64,000 nt of DNA from Streptomyces sp. NBS 14/10 (lineage in GTDB: Bacteria > Actinomycetota > Actinomycetes > Streptomycetales > Streptomycetaceae): the NCBI RefSeq assembly GCF_002224125.1, contig NZ_NCSM01000054.1, positions 91,015 through 155,014 on the forward strand, written 5' to 3'. A model generated the notes under the pieces. That model worked only from the letters and a program-made list of their open reading frames with translations. It was not told the origin of the DNA and did no database searches. The position numbers were made by a program, and so were the translations under genes. Shown here piece after piece: positions 1 to 9,809 of the stretch; the first letter of the stretch is position 1, and every line of letters begins with the position of its first letter.

Positions 1-2510
1 CTCTGGTTGCCCGCCTCGTCGTACGCGTAGCTCTCCGTCCAGTTCCGGGCCCGCACCGTGGTGACGCGGCCCGCCGCGTCGAGGTCGAAGGCGCGGGGGC
101 CGGTGAGCTGGTCGTCGATGGCGGTGACGTAGCCGTCGGCGCGGTAGCTGTAGGCGCGGTGGTGGAGAGGGGCGGTGGCGGCGGCTGGGCCGGTGAGGGT
201 CTGTTCGGTGAGCCGGCCGAGGGGGTCCCGGACGGTGGCGAGGGTGAGGTCCCCGCTGATCCGGCGGCTGGTCTCACGGCCCGCGGCGTCGTGGTCGAAG
301 TCGAGGGTGTGGCCGGAGGCGGTGAGGGTGGTGCGGTTGCCCGTCGCGTCGTAGGTGTAGGTGGTGGTGGCGCCGGTGGGGGTGATACGGCGGATACGGC
401 GGCCCAGCGCGTCGTAGGTGTGGGTGAGGACCCGGCCGTTCACCATCTCGGATTTGACGCGGCCCATCCGGTCGCGCTGGTAGATCAGCTCGACGTCGGG
501 CCCGGTGGCCGAGGCCAGGTGCCCGGCGGGGTCGTAGTCGTAGGCGGTGGTCCGGCCGTCGGCGGTCTTGCGGACCGTACGGCCGAGGGCGTCGCGTTCG
601 AAGGCCACCGTCTGGCCGAGGGGGTTGGTGCGAGCCGTGAGGCGTCCCGCCGCGTCGTGGGCGTAGGTGTGGGTGCGGTGGTCGAAGTCGGTCTCGGCGA
701 CCAGGCGTCCGGCGGGGTCGTAGTCGTACGACCAGGTCAGGCCCTGAGGGTTGGTGACCTGGGTCAGGCGCAGGGCGGAGTCATGGGCGAACTCGTAGCG
801 CACCCCGTCCGGGCCGGTCCGGGCGGTGAGCAGATCGAAGTGCGTGTACTCGTAGGAGGTCGTGCCGCCGCCCGGATCGGTGTGGCTGGTGCAGTTGCCC
901 TCGCCGTCGTATGTCCAGCGCTCCTGGGACCCGTCGGGGTGGGTGCGGGCGGTGAGTTTGCCCTCCACCGTCCACTCCAGGTGGGTGGTGTGGCCGAGCG
1001 GATCGGTGATGGTGGTGGGGCGGCCGAAGGCGTCGCGCTGGTAGCGGGTGGTGGCGCCCAGCGGGTCCGTGATCTCCACCGGGAGGCCCGCCGGGTCACA
1101 CATCACGCGCGTGGTCTGCCCTAGCGCGTCCGTGGTGGCGGTCAAGTGGCCGTGGTCGTCGTAGGCGTAGCGGGTGGTGTGGCCGGCGGGGTCGGTGAGG
1201 CTGGTGCGGCGGCCCGCCTCGTCGTAGGTCTGCCGCCAGGTGGCGCCGTCCGCGCCGGTCAGGGTGAGGGGGAGGCCGAGGGCGTCGTAGGTGGCGGAGG
1301 CCGTGTGGCCGTCGGGGCGGGTGAGGGTGGTGAGGTGTCCGGCTTCGTCGTAGGTGTGGGTGGTGGTGTGGCCGAGGGGGTCGGTGTGGGTGAGGGGACG
1401 GTGGTGGCGGTCGTAGGTGGTGCGGGTGGTGTGGCCCAGGGGGTCGGTCTGGGCGACGACCTGGCAGGCCCCGTTGATGACGTAGCGGCTGGTGTGGCCG
1501 TCGGGGGTGGTGACGGTGGTGATGCGATGGCCGGTGGCCTGGTCGGCGTCGTGGTAGTTGATGCGGATCGATATGTGGCCCGCCTCGCCGCCTTCGGCGA
1601 TGCAGCGGTCACGGTTGTCGTACACGTAGTCGTAGCGGCGGTCGTTGGTGTCGGTCCAGGAGATGACCCGGCGCTCGTCGTCGTACGCGAACCGCAGCGG
1701 CAGACCGGAGGAGTTGATGACCTCGGTCAGGTTGCCGTCGGTGTACCCGTAGCGGACCAGCTCCTGATCCGAGCCGTCCGCTGCCGCGCCCGCCAGGTGG
1801 AGGGCGGTGATCCGGCCGTCGGCGGTGGTCAGCTTCAGGTGGTAGCCGGCCGAGTGGACGACATCGGTGGGCGCCCCCTCGCTGTCGTGGTCGAAGGTGA
1901 TGAAATGGCCGCTTCGGTCCATGACCTGCGCCAGCCGCGCCACCCCGTCGCCCCCGCCCTCCGGGCCGGTGAAGTGACGGGTGTGCCCGGTGTCGGGCTC
2001 GGTGAGGGTGAAGTCGCCCTGCGCGTCCCGCTCCAGCGGCCACCGCGGACCCGCCTCGGGGAGGGTGGGCAGGCCGGGGGCGGGGTGCGGATAGGACAGC
2101 AGCAGCCCGTCCTCGCTGATGAACACCACACCCTCGGCGTCGATCTCCAGCCGCTGGTCGGCCGTGCTCGACCACGACGGACCGAACCAGCCCCCCGCCG
2201 CGTAACCGGACTCCACCCGGCGGCGGAAGACCAGCGGCAGCTCGCCGGGCAGGGTCACATCCGTCTGGGGCAGGAACATCTTCCCGGTCGCCAGGTCCAC
2301 CGGGTCCGTGCCCTTGCACGGCCTCCCGGCGTCCTTGCGCGCGAACGGATGCGACCCCTCCTTGCGCAGCGCCGCACGCGCCGCGTCCTCCCCACCCCGC
2401 GCATACCGGGCCGCTGCCATGCCTTCCCGGGCAGCGCCCATGCCTGCCCGGGCAGCGCCGAGTCCCTTGGTGCCGATCAGTTCGGGCACCAGCCGGCCCA
2501 GGCCCTCCGG
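1..2510 (-). pseudogene. RHS/YD-repeat toxin body, out of frame with its N-terminus, truncated by window edge
   Basis: This frame stays open from about 2510 to position 1 and encodes the shell of an RHS polymorphic toxin. It has the entry segment DPVDLATGKMFLPQTDV, a DUF6531-like stretch (LPGELPLVFRRRVESGY), then at least fifteen YD repeats of the form YDxxGRLxxxTDPLGHTT. RHS shells wrap a C-terminal toxin; that variable tip and any immunity gene lie beyond position 1 and cannot be seen. The reading frame is one base off from the upstream gene (2477-3541), whose product should run directly into it: residues PEGLGRLVPELIGTKGLG in this frame continue the sequence MLDAFAKD of the other. No start codon with a good ribosome site opens this frame on its own. 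Called a pseudogene because of that break; an assembly error is equally possible. Confidence 0.8.
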
Positions 2511-3541
2511 TCCTTGGCGAAGGCGTCGAGCATGGTCTTGCCCGTCCCGACAGGATCGTTGGCCATCGTCACCAGCCCGGCCGCGGTGCTGTTCAGGTTG
2601 GTCACGTACTCGGCGGGGTGGGTGATGTTGTACGGGTCCAGCGGATTGAGCGCACGGGCGAAATTGACCAGCCCAGCCGTCCCCTTCACCACACCGCCGA
2701 CGAAATGCGACGCGTCCAGTTGCAGCCCGTCCAGCCCATCGGCGACCTGCTCGCTGTACGACGGCTTGGGCGGAGCGGCGTCCCGGGCCTGCGCCACCGC
2801 CTTGACCGCCGTCTCCTCCGCCTTGTTCCGCTGCCGCCGCGCCTCGTCCAGCTTCTCCTGCGCGGCCTGCGCCTTGGCGGGGCCCGGGTCGGCGAAATCG
2901 CCGGGCTTCTTCGGCTTCGCCCCCGGTTCCTTCCCGTCCTCCACGGCGGCGTTGTACGTGTCCACGGCCGCGTTGTACGCGTCCACCTTCCCGTTGTAGG
3001 CCGAACGCGCCTCCTCCGACGCCTTCTTCGCCGCCTTGTACGCGTCGATGGCCTCTTGCGCCTGGCCCTGCGCCCACTCCACGGTCCCCGCGAAGCCCTC
3101 CAGCGCAAGCGCGGCCTTCTCACACGCGTCCGCGGCCTTGAACCACTTCGCCGGCTCGTCCGCCACCGTCTTCCCGAACGCGTCCGCGCTCCGGCCCTTC
3201 AGCCGGGACGGATCCACCCCCTTCAGCCCGCGCCCGACCTGGTCGAAGGCTTTCTGGAAGTCCCGCAGATGCGTGGCCGTGGACCGGATCTTCCCGGCGC
3301 TCCCGAAGACCAGCTTCTTCGGATCCTCGGTCTCGTCCAGCTGGAACTCGGCGACATCGGCGCCCAGGGCGTTCGCCGCCGAACGGGACTTGTCACGGAC
3401 CCAGTCCGCCCCGCCCTCCCAGCCGACCTTGTCCAGACCCTCGGCGGACTTGTTCCCCAGCCACTCCACACCGTCCCCGACGGCCTCAGTGCCCGACTCG
3501 ACCGCGTCATCGAGCCAATCGGGGGTCAGATCCCACCCCAT
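2477..3541 (-). CDS. T7SS-type N-terminal domain of the RHS toxin (frameshifted from its body)
   Basis: 354 aa. It starts MGWDLTPDWLDDAVESG, typical of actinobacterial putative T7SS-secreted toxin N-termini, followed by a helical WXG100-like region (about 70-150) and an Ala/Lys-rich coiled coil with DAYNAAVDTYNAAV periodicity (about 165-260). The ATG at 3541 is preferred over the GTG at 3550 because a GGGGGG ribosome site sits 8 bases before it. Translation ends early with WAGWCPN and TGA at 2477, because one base seems to be missing near 2510. In the intact protein this segment would lead into the RHS shell at 1-2510. Inferred role: export signal and scaffold of a contact-dependent toxin. 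No adjacent WXG100 or immunity gene is visible on this side. Confidence 0.8.
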   Translation of the reverse strand: MGWDLTPDWLDDAVESGTEAVGDGVEWLGNKSAEGLDKVGWEGGADWVRDKSRSAANALGADVAEFQLDETEDPKKLVFGSAGKIRSTATHLRDFQKAFDQVGRGLKGVDPSRLKGRSADAFGKTVADEPAKWFKAADACEKAALALEGFAGTVEWAQGQAQEAIDAYKAAKKASEEARSAYNGKVDAYNAAVDTYNAAVEDGKEPGAKPKKPGDFADPGPAKAQAAQEKLDEARRQRNKAEETAVKAVAQARDAAPPKPSYSEQVADGLDGLQLDASHFVGGVVKGTAGLVNFARALNPLDPYNITHPAEYVTNLNSTAAGLVTMANDPVGTGKTMLDAFAKDRRAWAGWCPN

Positions 3542-3759
3542 CAGCGGCACCCCCCGGACGTTTCAGACACCTGGAAAGGCCATCTATGCCGAGATTCGGC
3601 CACACACTCCAGCAACGCCATGACGCCCCCGCCTCCCCGTCAACAACTGAGCGCTACCCGACAGTATTCACAGAAGGGGAGGTAACTGCCATCTCAAGGT
3701 GTTGTTAACCGAAGGTGGCCGCTTTAACTCGTTCGCTCCGCAAACCCGGCGGATCTACC

Positions 3760-4953
3760 ATGCATCGGATGACAAGCCTGGCCGAGATCATTCGCCCCTT
3801 CCGTATCGACATCTCGCAAGCCGAGCTGGACGATCTGCACGCACGACTCGACCGCACCCGCTGGCCCGATGAACTGCCGGGCGTGGGCTGGGCGTACGGC
3901 ATTCCGCGCGACTATCTGCGGGAGCTCGTACGGCACTGGCGCCACACATACGACTGGCGGGCCGCCGAGGCCCGGCTGAACCAGTGGCCGCAGTTCACCA
4001 CGACGATCGACGGGGCGAACATCCACTTCGCGCATATCCGCTCACCCGAGCCGGATGCCACCCCGCTGATCATGACGCACGGCTGGCCGGGCTCCATCGT
4101 CGAATTCGCCAAGGTCGCCGGCCCGCTCACCGACCCACGCGGCCACGGCGGCGACCCCTCCGACGCGTTCCACCTCGTCCTGCCGAGCATCCCCGGGTTC
4201 GGCCTCTCGGGACCGACCTGGGAGACCGGTTGGGAGTACCACCGGGTCGGCGCCGCGTTCGCCGAGCTCATGGAGCGCCTCGGCTACCGGCGATACGGCG
4301 CCCAGGGCGGCGACTGGGGCTCCGCCATCTCCCGCGAGCTCGGCCGTATCCACCCCGAACGGATCATCGGCGTCCACCTCAACCACATCCCCGGCTCCTC
4401 CGCCACCGAGGAACCCGACCCCGCCCACCTGGCCACCCTGCCCCCGGCCGAACGCGCCCGCACCCTCGCCTCCTGGGAGCTGAATCAGCAGTGGGCCCGC
4501 GACCGCCAGGGCTACGCCGACATCCAGTCCACCCGCCCCCAGACCCTGGCCTACGGGCTCACCGACTCACCGGTCGGGCAACTGGCCTGGATCGCCGAGA
4601 AGTTCAAGGAGTGGACCGACTCCCGGGACCGTCCTGAGGGCGCGGTCGACCGCGATCAGCTCCTCACCAACGTCATGCTCTACTGGCTGACCGGCACCGC
4701 CGGCTCCGCCGGCCGCATCTACTACGAACGCGCCCACTCCGCCTGGGGCGCGGCCCCCGAACCCTCCACCGCCCCGACCGCCCTCGCCGTCTTCCCCCAC
4801 GAGAACTTCATCCCGCTGCGGCATATCGCGGAGCGGACGAACAACATCGTGCGGTGGACGGAGTACGAGCGGGGCGGGCATTTCCCGGCCATGGAACAGC
4901 CGGATCTGCTGGTCGCGGATATCCGTGCGTTCTTCCGCGGCCTCGGGCGATGA
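3760..4953 (+). CDS. epoxide hydrolase, alpha/beta-hydrolase fold with EHN domain
   Basis: 397 aa. The N-terminal EHN domain (RPFRIDISQAELDDLHARLDRTRWPDELPG, split here as residues 12-41 of the protein) precedes an alpha/beta-hydrolase core. The oxyanion motif HGWP is at 107-110, the nucleophile Asp in GGDWGS is at about 185, and the catalytic His in GGHFPAMEQ is near 374. Length and order match microsomal-type epoxide hydrolases, which open epoxides to diols through an aspartyl ester. The ATG at 3760 has GGCGGA about 7 bases upstream; another ATG follows at 3769. It stands alone, divergent from the RHS gene. The substrate cannot be told from sequence. Confidence 0.9.
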   Translation: MHRMTSLAEIIRPFRIDISQAELDDLHARLDRTRWPDELPGVGWAYGIPRDYLRELVRHWRHTYDWRAAEARLNQWPQFTTTIDGANIHFAHIRSPEPDATPLIMTHGWPGSIVEFAKVAGPLTDPRGHGGDPSDAFHLVLPSIPGFGLSGPTWETGWEYHRVGAAFAELMERLGYRRYGAQGGDWGSAISRELGRIHPERIIGVHLNHIPGSSATEEPDPAHLATLPPAERARTLASWELNQQWARDRQGYADIQSTRPQTLAYGLTDSPVGQLAWIAEKFKEWTDSRDRPEGAVDRDQLLTNVMLYWLTGTAGSAGRIYYERAHSAWGAAPEPSTAPTALAVFPHENFIPLRHIAERTNNIVRWTEYERGGHFPAMEQPDLLVADIRAFFRGLGR

Positions 4954-5141
4954 GCGGGAGCGGGGCGCGGAGGCGCAGGGCCTCATGGCGTCCGCCGTTG
5001 TGGGCGGTGCGGCGCTGAGGCGATGCGCACGAACTCTTCCGCCAGCGGCTCCCGCGGCCGTCATGGCCAGTTGCCCCGCGGCGAAGCCACACCCACGGCG
5101 CGTCGGCAGGCGCTCGCCCAGCAGGGATGAAGAAGGACGAC

Positions 5142-5660
5142 GTGTCAGCGGCAAGTGGCTTAGGCCGTATGGTCGATGCTGTGTCTCCCGTCTACGAAGA
5201 GCACTTCACACGAACACCGCTCAACCTGCTCGGCGGCCACGGCTGGAAGCGGCTCCTGGCCTTCCGGGTGGATCAGTACGGCATCACCTTGGGCGGTATG
5301 CCGCTCCAATATCGCCGTCAGACCGCCGTGGTCCCCTGGGCGGAGATCGAGGTCGTCGTGCTGTGGGGCCAGAGAACAGCCCAGCTCCGCCCGATCCGCT
5401 GCGTGGGGGTCGAACGCCGGCCCGGCTCCCCGGCACTCCCTGGTCCCAATCAGAACCTCAAACCCGAGATGGCCGCGCGCGTGGCCCCTCATATCGAGTA
5501 CGAGGTCGTCCGGGACGGCCGCACCATGGTCCTCTGGCGTATCGACCCCGACCGCCTCACCACCGCGCTACGCGCCTTCGCCCCCGGTGTGCCGCTGCGC
5601 TTCCACCAGGAGTACTGGAAGGGGAGGACGGGCGAGATCGACCTTGACGTGTTCCCGTGA
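5142..5660 (+). CDS. hypothetical protein
   Basis: 172 aa from GTG 5142, which has GAAGGA 5 bases upstream; an in-frame ATG at 5127 would add five residues but lacks a well-spaced ribosome site. The product is soluble with no signal peptide or membrane segment. It has a conserved-looking core (FRVDQYGITLGGMPLQYRR, then TAVVPWAEIEVVVLWG) that resembles a PH-like beta domain, and ends RFHQEYWKG...IDLDVFP. I do not recognise a family. It converges on the hypothetical gene 5670-6104 with only 9 bases between the stops. Confidence 0.65.
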   Translation: MSAASGLGRMVDAVSPVYEEHFTRTPLNLLGGHGWKRLLAFRVDQYGITLGGMPLQYRRQTAVVPWAEIEVVVLWGQRTAQLRPIRCVGVERRPGSPALPGPNQNLKPEMAARVAPHIEYEVVRDGRTMVLWRIDPDRLTTALRAFAPGVPLRFHQEYWKGRTGEIDLDVFP

Positions 5661-5669
5661 CCAGCAAGT

Positions 5670-6104
5670 TCACTTCGCCTCGCTGACCGGACGCCGTGGG
5701 TCGTCGATATCGACGGTTATTTCGACGGCTGAGGTCGAGACGAAGGACGCGATCTTGCCGTGTAGCCGAATCTCTTGGAACGGGTTCGATTCGGTGAGGA
5801 AGACAGCCCATATAAGCGAACGGCCGGCAGTCAAACGCGCTACGAATCCTTCCGAGCCGTAGGAACCCTCACCGCCCCAGAGGAAACCGCCATGAGCCAG
5901 CTCCACGGATTTGAGCCCATCGACCTCGGACGTCCAATCCGGTTCGCTTGTGAGCATCTGATGCAGATCGAAGGCCCCAAGTAGCCTGAAGCCGCTCGGC
6001 GTGCCCGGTGAGAGGGCCACGTCGTACGAATTTCCGTCCGCGAGATGGAGCGCATCCCGGGTCGGGAGCCGGAATTCTCCCCATAGGAGCTGGATGTCAT
6101 TCAT
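5670..6104 (-). CDS. hypothetical protein
   Basis: 144 aa. Soluble and acidic, with aromatic-rich strands (IQLLWGEFRLP, SLIWAVFLTESNPF, AVEITVDIDD) suggesting a small beta-rich fold. Local GC is lower than in the neighbours, a mild sign of recent acquisition. Small lone proteins of this kind in Streptomyces are sometimes immunity proteins, but the RHS toxin 3-prime end lies at the other side, so that role is not supported by position. Family not recognised. Confidence 0.6.
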   Translation of the reverse strand: MNDIQLLWGEFRLPTRDALHLADGNSYDVALSPGTPSGFRLLGAFDLHQMLTSEPDWTSEVDGLKSVELAHGGFLWGGEGSYGSEGFVARLTAGRSLIWAVFLTESNPFQEIRLHGKIASFVSTSAVEITVDIDDPRRPVSEAK

Positions 6105-6297
6105 GTGCGTTCACTGCTGGGCTCGACATGCTGGTCGATGATCCTCCTGCCGCGGTGGGTGTGGCATGTCCGCACGGGATGTCTCAACGCCACGAAGTCG
6201 GGTACTCGGCGGGCTTACGACTGACGGAAAACCGGTTCGGCTCGTTCGGATCGGCGCCTGACCTGCCCATATGCCACTCCGATCGCTGGAGAGAACC

Positions 6298-6696
6298 ATG
6301 AGTGACCTCCCCGACGACAGCACCGTCCACGCCACCCAGCACGCCCTCGGCGAACTCGCGGCCAACCGGGCGGACGATACGGCGCTGGACACCCTCGCCA
6401 GCAGCGAGGTGCTGCTTCCCGCTCCCGAGGGCGTGGAGGATACGGACCCGCAGGCTGTGACGCTCCCCGTGCTCGAACAGGACGACGGCGCCCAGCTGGT
6501 GCCGGTCTTCACCACTCCGGACCGTATGCACCAGGCCCTGCCGCAGATCCACCGCTACCACCGGGTGCCGCTGGGCGCCCTGGCCCAGGGCTGGCCCTCC
6601 GATGAGCTGTCGCTGGCCATCGACGCGGGTGCGCCCGAAGAGGTGACCCTCACCGGGGGCGGCGTACGCACCCTCCTCACGCGTCCCGGCCGCTGA
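6298..6696 (+). CDS. SseB-like N-terminal domain protein
   Basis: 132 aa from ATG 6298, with GGAGAG 5 bases upstream. An acidic leader contains HATQHALGELAANRADDTALDTL, followed by the SseB-type fold: VLLPAPEG near 40, LVPVFTTPDRM near 70 (the FTS motif of the family) and QGWPSDELSLAIDAGAP near 105. SseB-family proteins in actinobacteria have no settled function; the enterobacterial namesake is a type III secretion chaperone only by name overlap. Soluble and probably cytoplasmic. Confidence 0.7.
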   Translation: MSDLPDDSTVHATQHALGELAANRADDTALDTLASSEVLLPAPEGVEDTDPQAVTLPVLEQDDGAQLVPVFTTPDRMHQALPQIHRYHRVPLGALAQGWPSDELSLAIDAGAPEEVTLTGGGVRTLLTRPGR

Positions 6697-6730
6697 GGCT
6701 GTTGAGGCCGCTGAGCCCCGGGCGAGGGTG

Positions 6731-7651
6731 ATGTGCACGGCCATCGCCGCCGCACTGGCCGCCCTACTGCTGTCCTCGGTGTCGGCTGTGTCGTCCGGGG
6801 CGAATATGGCGACTGCGTCCGCACAGGTAATCGCTCCACCGCAGACGCAGGTGGATGGTTCCGCTACGGGGATTTCTTCCCCCAAGTGGAAGTCTTCGCC
6901 CGAGTGGAAGGCTGTCTTCCCGAATCGGGTCGCGAACTTCAACGTGTGCAATCCGTGCCGTGTTTCCAACCCGCTCTACCACGTTGGCCAGATCGTGGAC
7001 CAGATCGTCACGTATAGGCCCCAAGTCATCGCGCTGGAGGAGATCTGCGTCGGTGAGACACAACGCGTCATCAGTAAGCTGAGGGAAAAGGGCTTCCGGT
7101 ACTACGCCGCATACGGAGGCGTGAAGAACACCCGTTGGGGCTGCCACGAGTTCGGTTCCGCCTACGGGAACGCGATTCTGTCCGCCGCGCCGCTCACCAA
7201 CAAGGTGAACCGCCACTACTCACAGGGCGGCAGTGAGCCCCGCGGATATGTGGCCGCTGATACGACTGTCGCGGGCCGGAAGGTGCGAGTCTTCGCGACC
7301 CACCTTGCCGCCCAGGCCGGGCAGGCCAATGTGCGTAAAGTCCAGGTCGGGGAACTCATCACAGCCGTCCGGGCCTATCCGGACGTCATTGTGCTCGGGG
7401 ACTTCAACACCGAGCCGAATGCCCGTGAACTGTCTGCCATGTGGTCGAAATTCCATGACGCCGACCCTGCCTGCAATCCGACCCATTACCTTTTCCCCTG
7501 CAAGATGACAGAAGACTCCACCAGGCCCGGGGGGAAGAAGTACGACTACATCTTCCTGCGCAATGGCGGTGCCTTCAGTTCCTCCGGTGTCGGTGTCCAC
7601 GAGAACTTCTCCGATCACAAACTCATCCACGCCGACCTGGCCACCAACTGA
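6731..7651 (+). CDS. secreted endonuclease/exonuclease/phosphatase family protein
   Basis: 306 aa. A signal peptide at the start (CTAIAAALAALLLSSVSAV) is followed by an EEP fold: NVCNP early, the metal ligand Glu in IALEEIC, GSAYGNAILSA, RVFATHLAA, the GDFNTEP motif, DYIFLR, and the terminal SDHKLIHADL. All core residues of the DNase I-like superfamily are present. This class includes nucleases, sphingomyelinases and phosphatases, so the substrate is not fixed. GTG at 6728 is an alternative start three bases upstream. Confidence 0.85.
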   Translation: MCTAIAAALAALLLSSVSAVSSGANMATASAQVIAPPQTQVDGSATGISSPKWKSSPEWKAVFPNRVANFNVCNPCRVSNPLYHVGQIVDQIVTYRPQVIALEEICVGETQRVISKLREKGFRYYAAYGGVKNTRWGCHEFGSAYGNAILSAAPLTNKVNRHYSQGGSEPRGYVAADTTVAGRKVRVFATHLAAQAGQANVRKVQVGELITAVRAYPDVIVLGDFNTEPNARELSAMWSKFHDADPACNPTHYLFPCKMTEDSTRPGGKKYDYIFLRNGGAFSSSGVGVHENFSDHKLIHADLATN

Positions 7652-7706
7652 CCGCCAGGTGAGTGCGGGTTCCGTGTGCCCGACCACGACCCCGAGCCGT
7701 ACTGCG

Positions 7707-8450
7707 TCAGAGGTCGGCCACGAGCAGCCGGTATCCGACGTCGAGGGTGTCGAGCGGGAGCAGTTCGGCATGGCGGGTGTGCCAGCGGCCGGTCGCCAGA
7801 TCATCCGCGAGCCGGGCCAGACCGGGCGCGATGGTGTCCTCGCCGGTCTGGGCGAACAGGGAGACCCCCGCGCGCACCTGCGGGTCGAGATAAGCCTCGG
7901 GGCGGCGCCAGTACGCGGCGCCGAATCCGTCCACGCAGTCATGGGGCACCCCGACCGGTTCCTGGCGCGCCCCGCCGAGCAGGTCGACCAGTTGCTCGGT
8001 CGGGGTGGCACGGGTGTCGTCGAACGCGGCCGCTTCCGGGAGATAGTCCCGGACGAGCCAGAACCGCTCGCGGAAGACCTGCTGGTCCCACGTCAGGATG
8101 ACGATGCGGCGGCGGGCGACCCTGCGCAGTTCGTCGATTCCCGCTGCCAGGTCGGTCCAGTGGTGGACGGTCAGCAGGGCCATCACGGCGTCGGCGGCGT
8201 TGTCACACAACGGGAGCCGTTCCGCGACGGCCTGCACGGCGGGTGCGGATCCCGGCGGGCGCTGGGCGATCATGACCTGGCTGGGCTCGACCGCGAGGGC
8301 CGTCTGCGGCGGTTCATAGGAGCCGGTGCCCGCTCCGACGTTGATCACGTCGGTGACGCTCCCGAGCGCCGCGTGGATCTGCGCGCCGATCCGCGGATCG
8401 GGCTGTCGTGTGCGGGCGTACGTCGCGCCGAGCGTGTCATAGGTCGTCAT
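7707..8450 (-). CDS. class I SAM-dependent methyltransferase
   Basis: 247 aa. Begins MTTYDTLGATYARTRQPDPRI, a common opening of Methyltransf_11 enzymes. Motif I VINVGAGTGSYE is near 38, the acidic residue after ALAVEPS is near 55, and the post-motif LTVHHWTDLAAGIDELRRV is near 95. Methyl acceptor unknown. It converges with the EEP gene and shares its strand with the barrel protein upstream. Confidence 0.85.
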   Translation of the reverse strand: MTTYDTLGATYARTRQPDPRIGAQIHAALGSVTDVINVGAGTGSYEPPQTALAVEPSQVMIAQRPPGSAPAVQAVAERLPLCDNAADAVMALLTVHHWTDLAAGIDELRRVARRRIVILTWDQQVFRERFWLVRDYLPEAAAFDDTRATPTEQLVDLLGGARQEPVGVPHDCVDGFGAAYWRRPEAYLDPQVRAGVSLFAQTGEDTIAPGLARLADDLATGRWHTRHAELLPLDTLDVGYRLLVADL

Positions 8451-8495
8451 GCTCGTCAGTATGCGAACCGGACACCGTCGCTGTCCTGCCCACAG

Positions 8496-9650
8496 CTACC
8501 GTATGTGGCGCCCGTAGTGCTGGGACAGTGCGTGGAACGCTTCCTTCGGCTCCCAGTGCCAGTGGGGCGTCGGGTCCTCGAAGGTCTTCCAGATCGGCCT
8601 GACGATGCCGTAGCTCGCCAGGTCCAGGTCATAGCGCGGGTTGGTCCGGTGCGGGGCATCGGGGGTGACGAACTGGTACACCAGGGCCGCGTAGAGGTTC
8701 ATGGACTCGAAGACATTGAGCAGATCGGTGAGGTACGTGGCCTGGGTCCGCTCGCTGCGGACCAGGTCGCCGACGATCTCCGGAGGGTCCTTGTCGTAGT
8801 CCACGACGTTCCAGCCCATGCCGCCCTGCTCCGGCGCGCCCTTGAAGGTGCAGGTGCCGAACTCGGAGATGACCACTGGCTTGCGCCAGCGCAGGAACGG
8901 TGTCAGCTCGCGGACGTAATCCGCCCGGTTCGGGTGGTACGCGTAGTAGTTGACGCTGACCAGGTCGAACAGGTCCCAGTCGACCTCCTCGTCCTGCGCC
9001 GCGCCATACGTCATCCGGCCCTTGAACACGGACCTGCCGACCTTCGCGGCCCGCGCGGTGAACTCGCGCAGCCGACGCACCATCTTCTCGGGGTCGAAGT
9101 TTCCGTCCAGCATGTTCTTCACGCGCTCAAGAGCGTTGTCACCCGGCACGATGCCCGGGACGAACAGCACGAACTCGGCGCCCACGCTGAGATGGACCCC
9201 CGCACCCTGGCGTCGCAGTTGCTCGGCGTGTCTGCCGGTCTCGGCCAAGTGGTCGAGGATGTCCTGGTGGGAGACGTCCGCCAGACGCGGCTGGAGCCAG
9301 ACGTGCAGTCCGCGCTCGGCTGCCTCCGAGGAGGTGGCCTTGAGCCGGTCGACACCGTCGCCGAAGACCGAGACCGAGCCGGCGTGCAGATCGTTCTTGA
9401 TGGTCTGGATGTCCTTGCGCATCCGCGCGGCACTCCAGCTCGTCGCCGGTGTCTCGCCGTCGATGACCTCGTACCCCACGCCCCGGTAGGTCAGGCCCGT
9501 CGGGCCGCGGCGACTTCGCGCCTCGGCCCGGCCCGATGTCAGCGGCGCACCCGACGCACCCGATGCCGCAACGGTCGCAGCTGCCCCAACGGCTCCCAGG
9601 GCCCCCGCCCCTGCCAGAAAACGCGCCCGGCTGATTCCCCTGCCCCGCAT
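8496..9650 (-). CDS. secreted glycoside-hydrolase-like TIM-barrel protein
   Basis: 384 aa from ATG 9650, with GGGGGAA 6 bases upstream. The N-terminus ISRARFLAGAGALGAVGAAA resembles a Tat signal but has RAR rather than RR, so the export route is uncertain. The mature part reads like a clan-A-type barrel: a candidate acid/base Glu in GAEFVLF and a candidate nucleophile Glu in VVISEFGT, with SVNYYAYHPN and ALVYQFVTPD on barrel strands. Similar proteins are sometimes labelled abortive infection proteins in databases; nothing in the sequence supports phage defence. Function inferred only as carbohydrate-active. Confidence 0.65.
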   Translation of the reverse strand: MRGRGISRARFLAGAGALGAVGAAATVAASGASGAPLTSGRAEARSRRGPTGLTYRGVGYEVIDGETPATSWSAARMRKDIQTIKNDLHAGSVSVFGDGVDRLKATSSEAAERGLHVWLQPRLADVSHQDILDHLAETGRHAEQLRRQGAGVHLSVGAEFVLFVPGIVPGDNALERVKNMLDGNFDPEKMVRRLREFTARAAKVGRSVFKGRMTYGAAQDEEVDWDLFDLVSVNYYAYHPNRADYVRELTPFLRWRKPVVISEFGTCTFKGAPEQGGMGWNVVDYDKDPPEIVGDLVRSERTQATYLTDLLNVFESMNLYAALVYQFVTPDAPHRTNPRYDLDLASYGIVRPIWKTFEDPTPHWHWEPKEAFHALSQHYGRHIR

Positions 9651-9809
9651 GGTGGTTCCCCCTGGTGTCCTGGCCCGCGCTTTGCGACCCACCACCAGTT
9701 TCGGGAGTAACGGCGCACCCTGTCGTCAGCCGATGGTCTGCGCCTGACTGACTTTAGTTGTACGGGAGTTGTACGGGGCCTGCGCCTTTGGGATCGGCCT
9801 TCGCGACGA

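Noticed and set aside
159..2999. Long plus-strand open frames opposite the RHS gene
   Set aside because: Gly/Val/Ala-rich products mirror YD repeats read backwards; no ribosome sites. The minus frame has clear RHS homology.
5142..6104. Immunity genes for the RHS toxin
   Set aside because: Immunity genes normally follow the toxin 3-prime end, which lies left of position 1; these are on the far side and 1.6 kb away.
8496..9650. Abortive-infection phage defence protein
   Set aside because: Name is used for similar sequences, but this one is exported and barrel-like with two candidate catalytic Glu; nothing points to defence.
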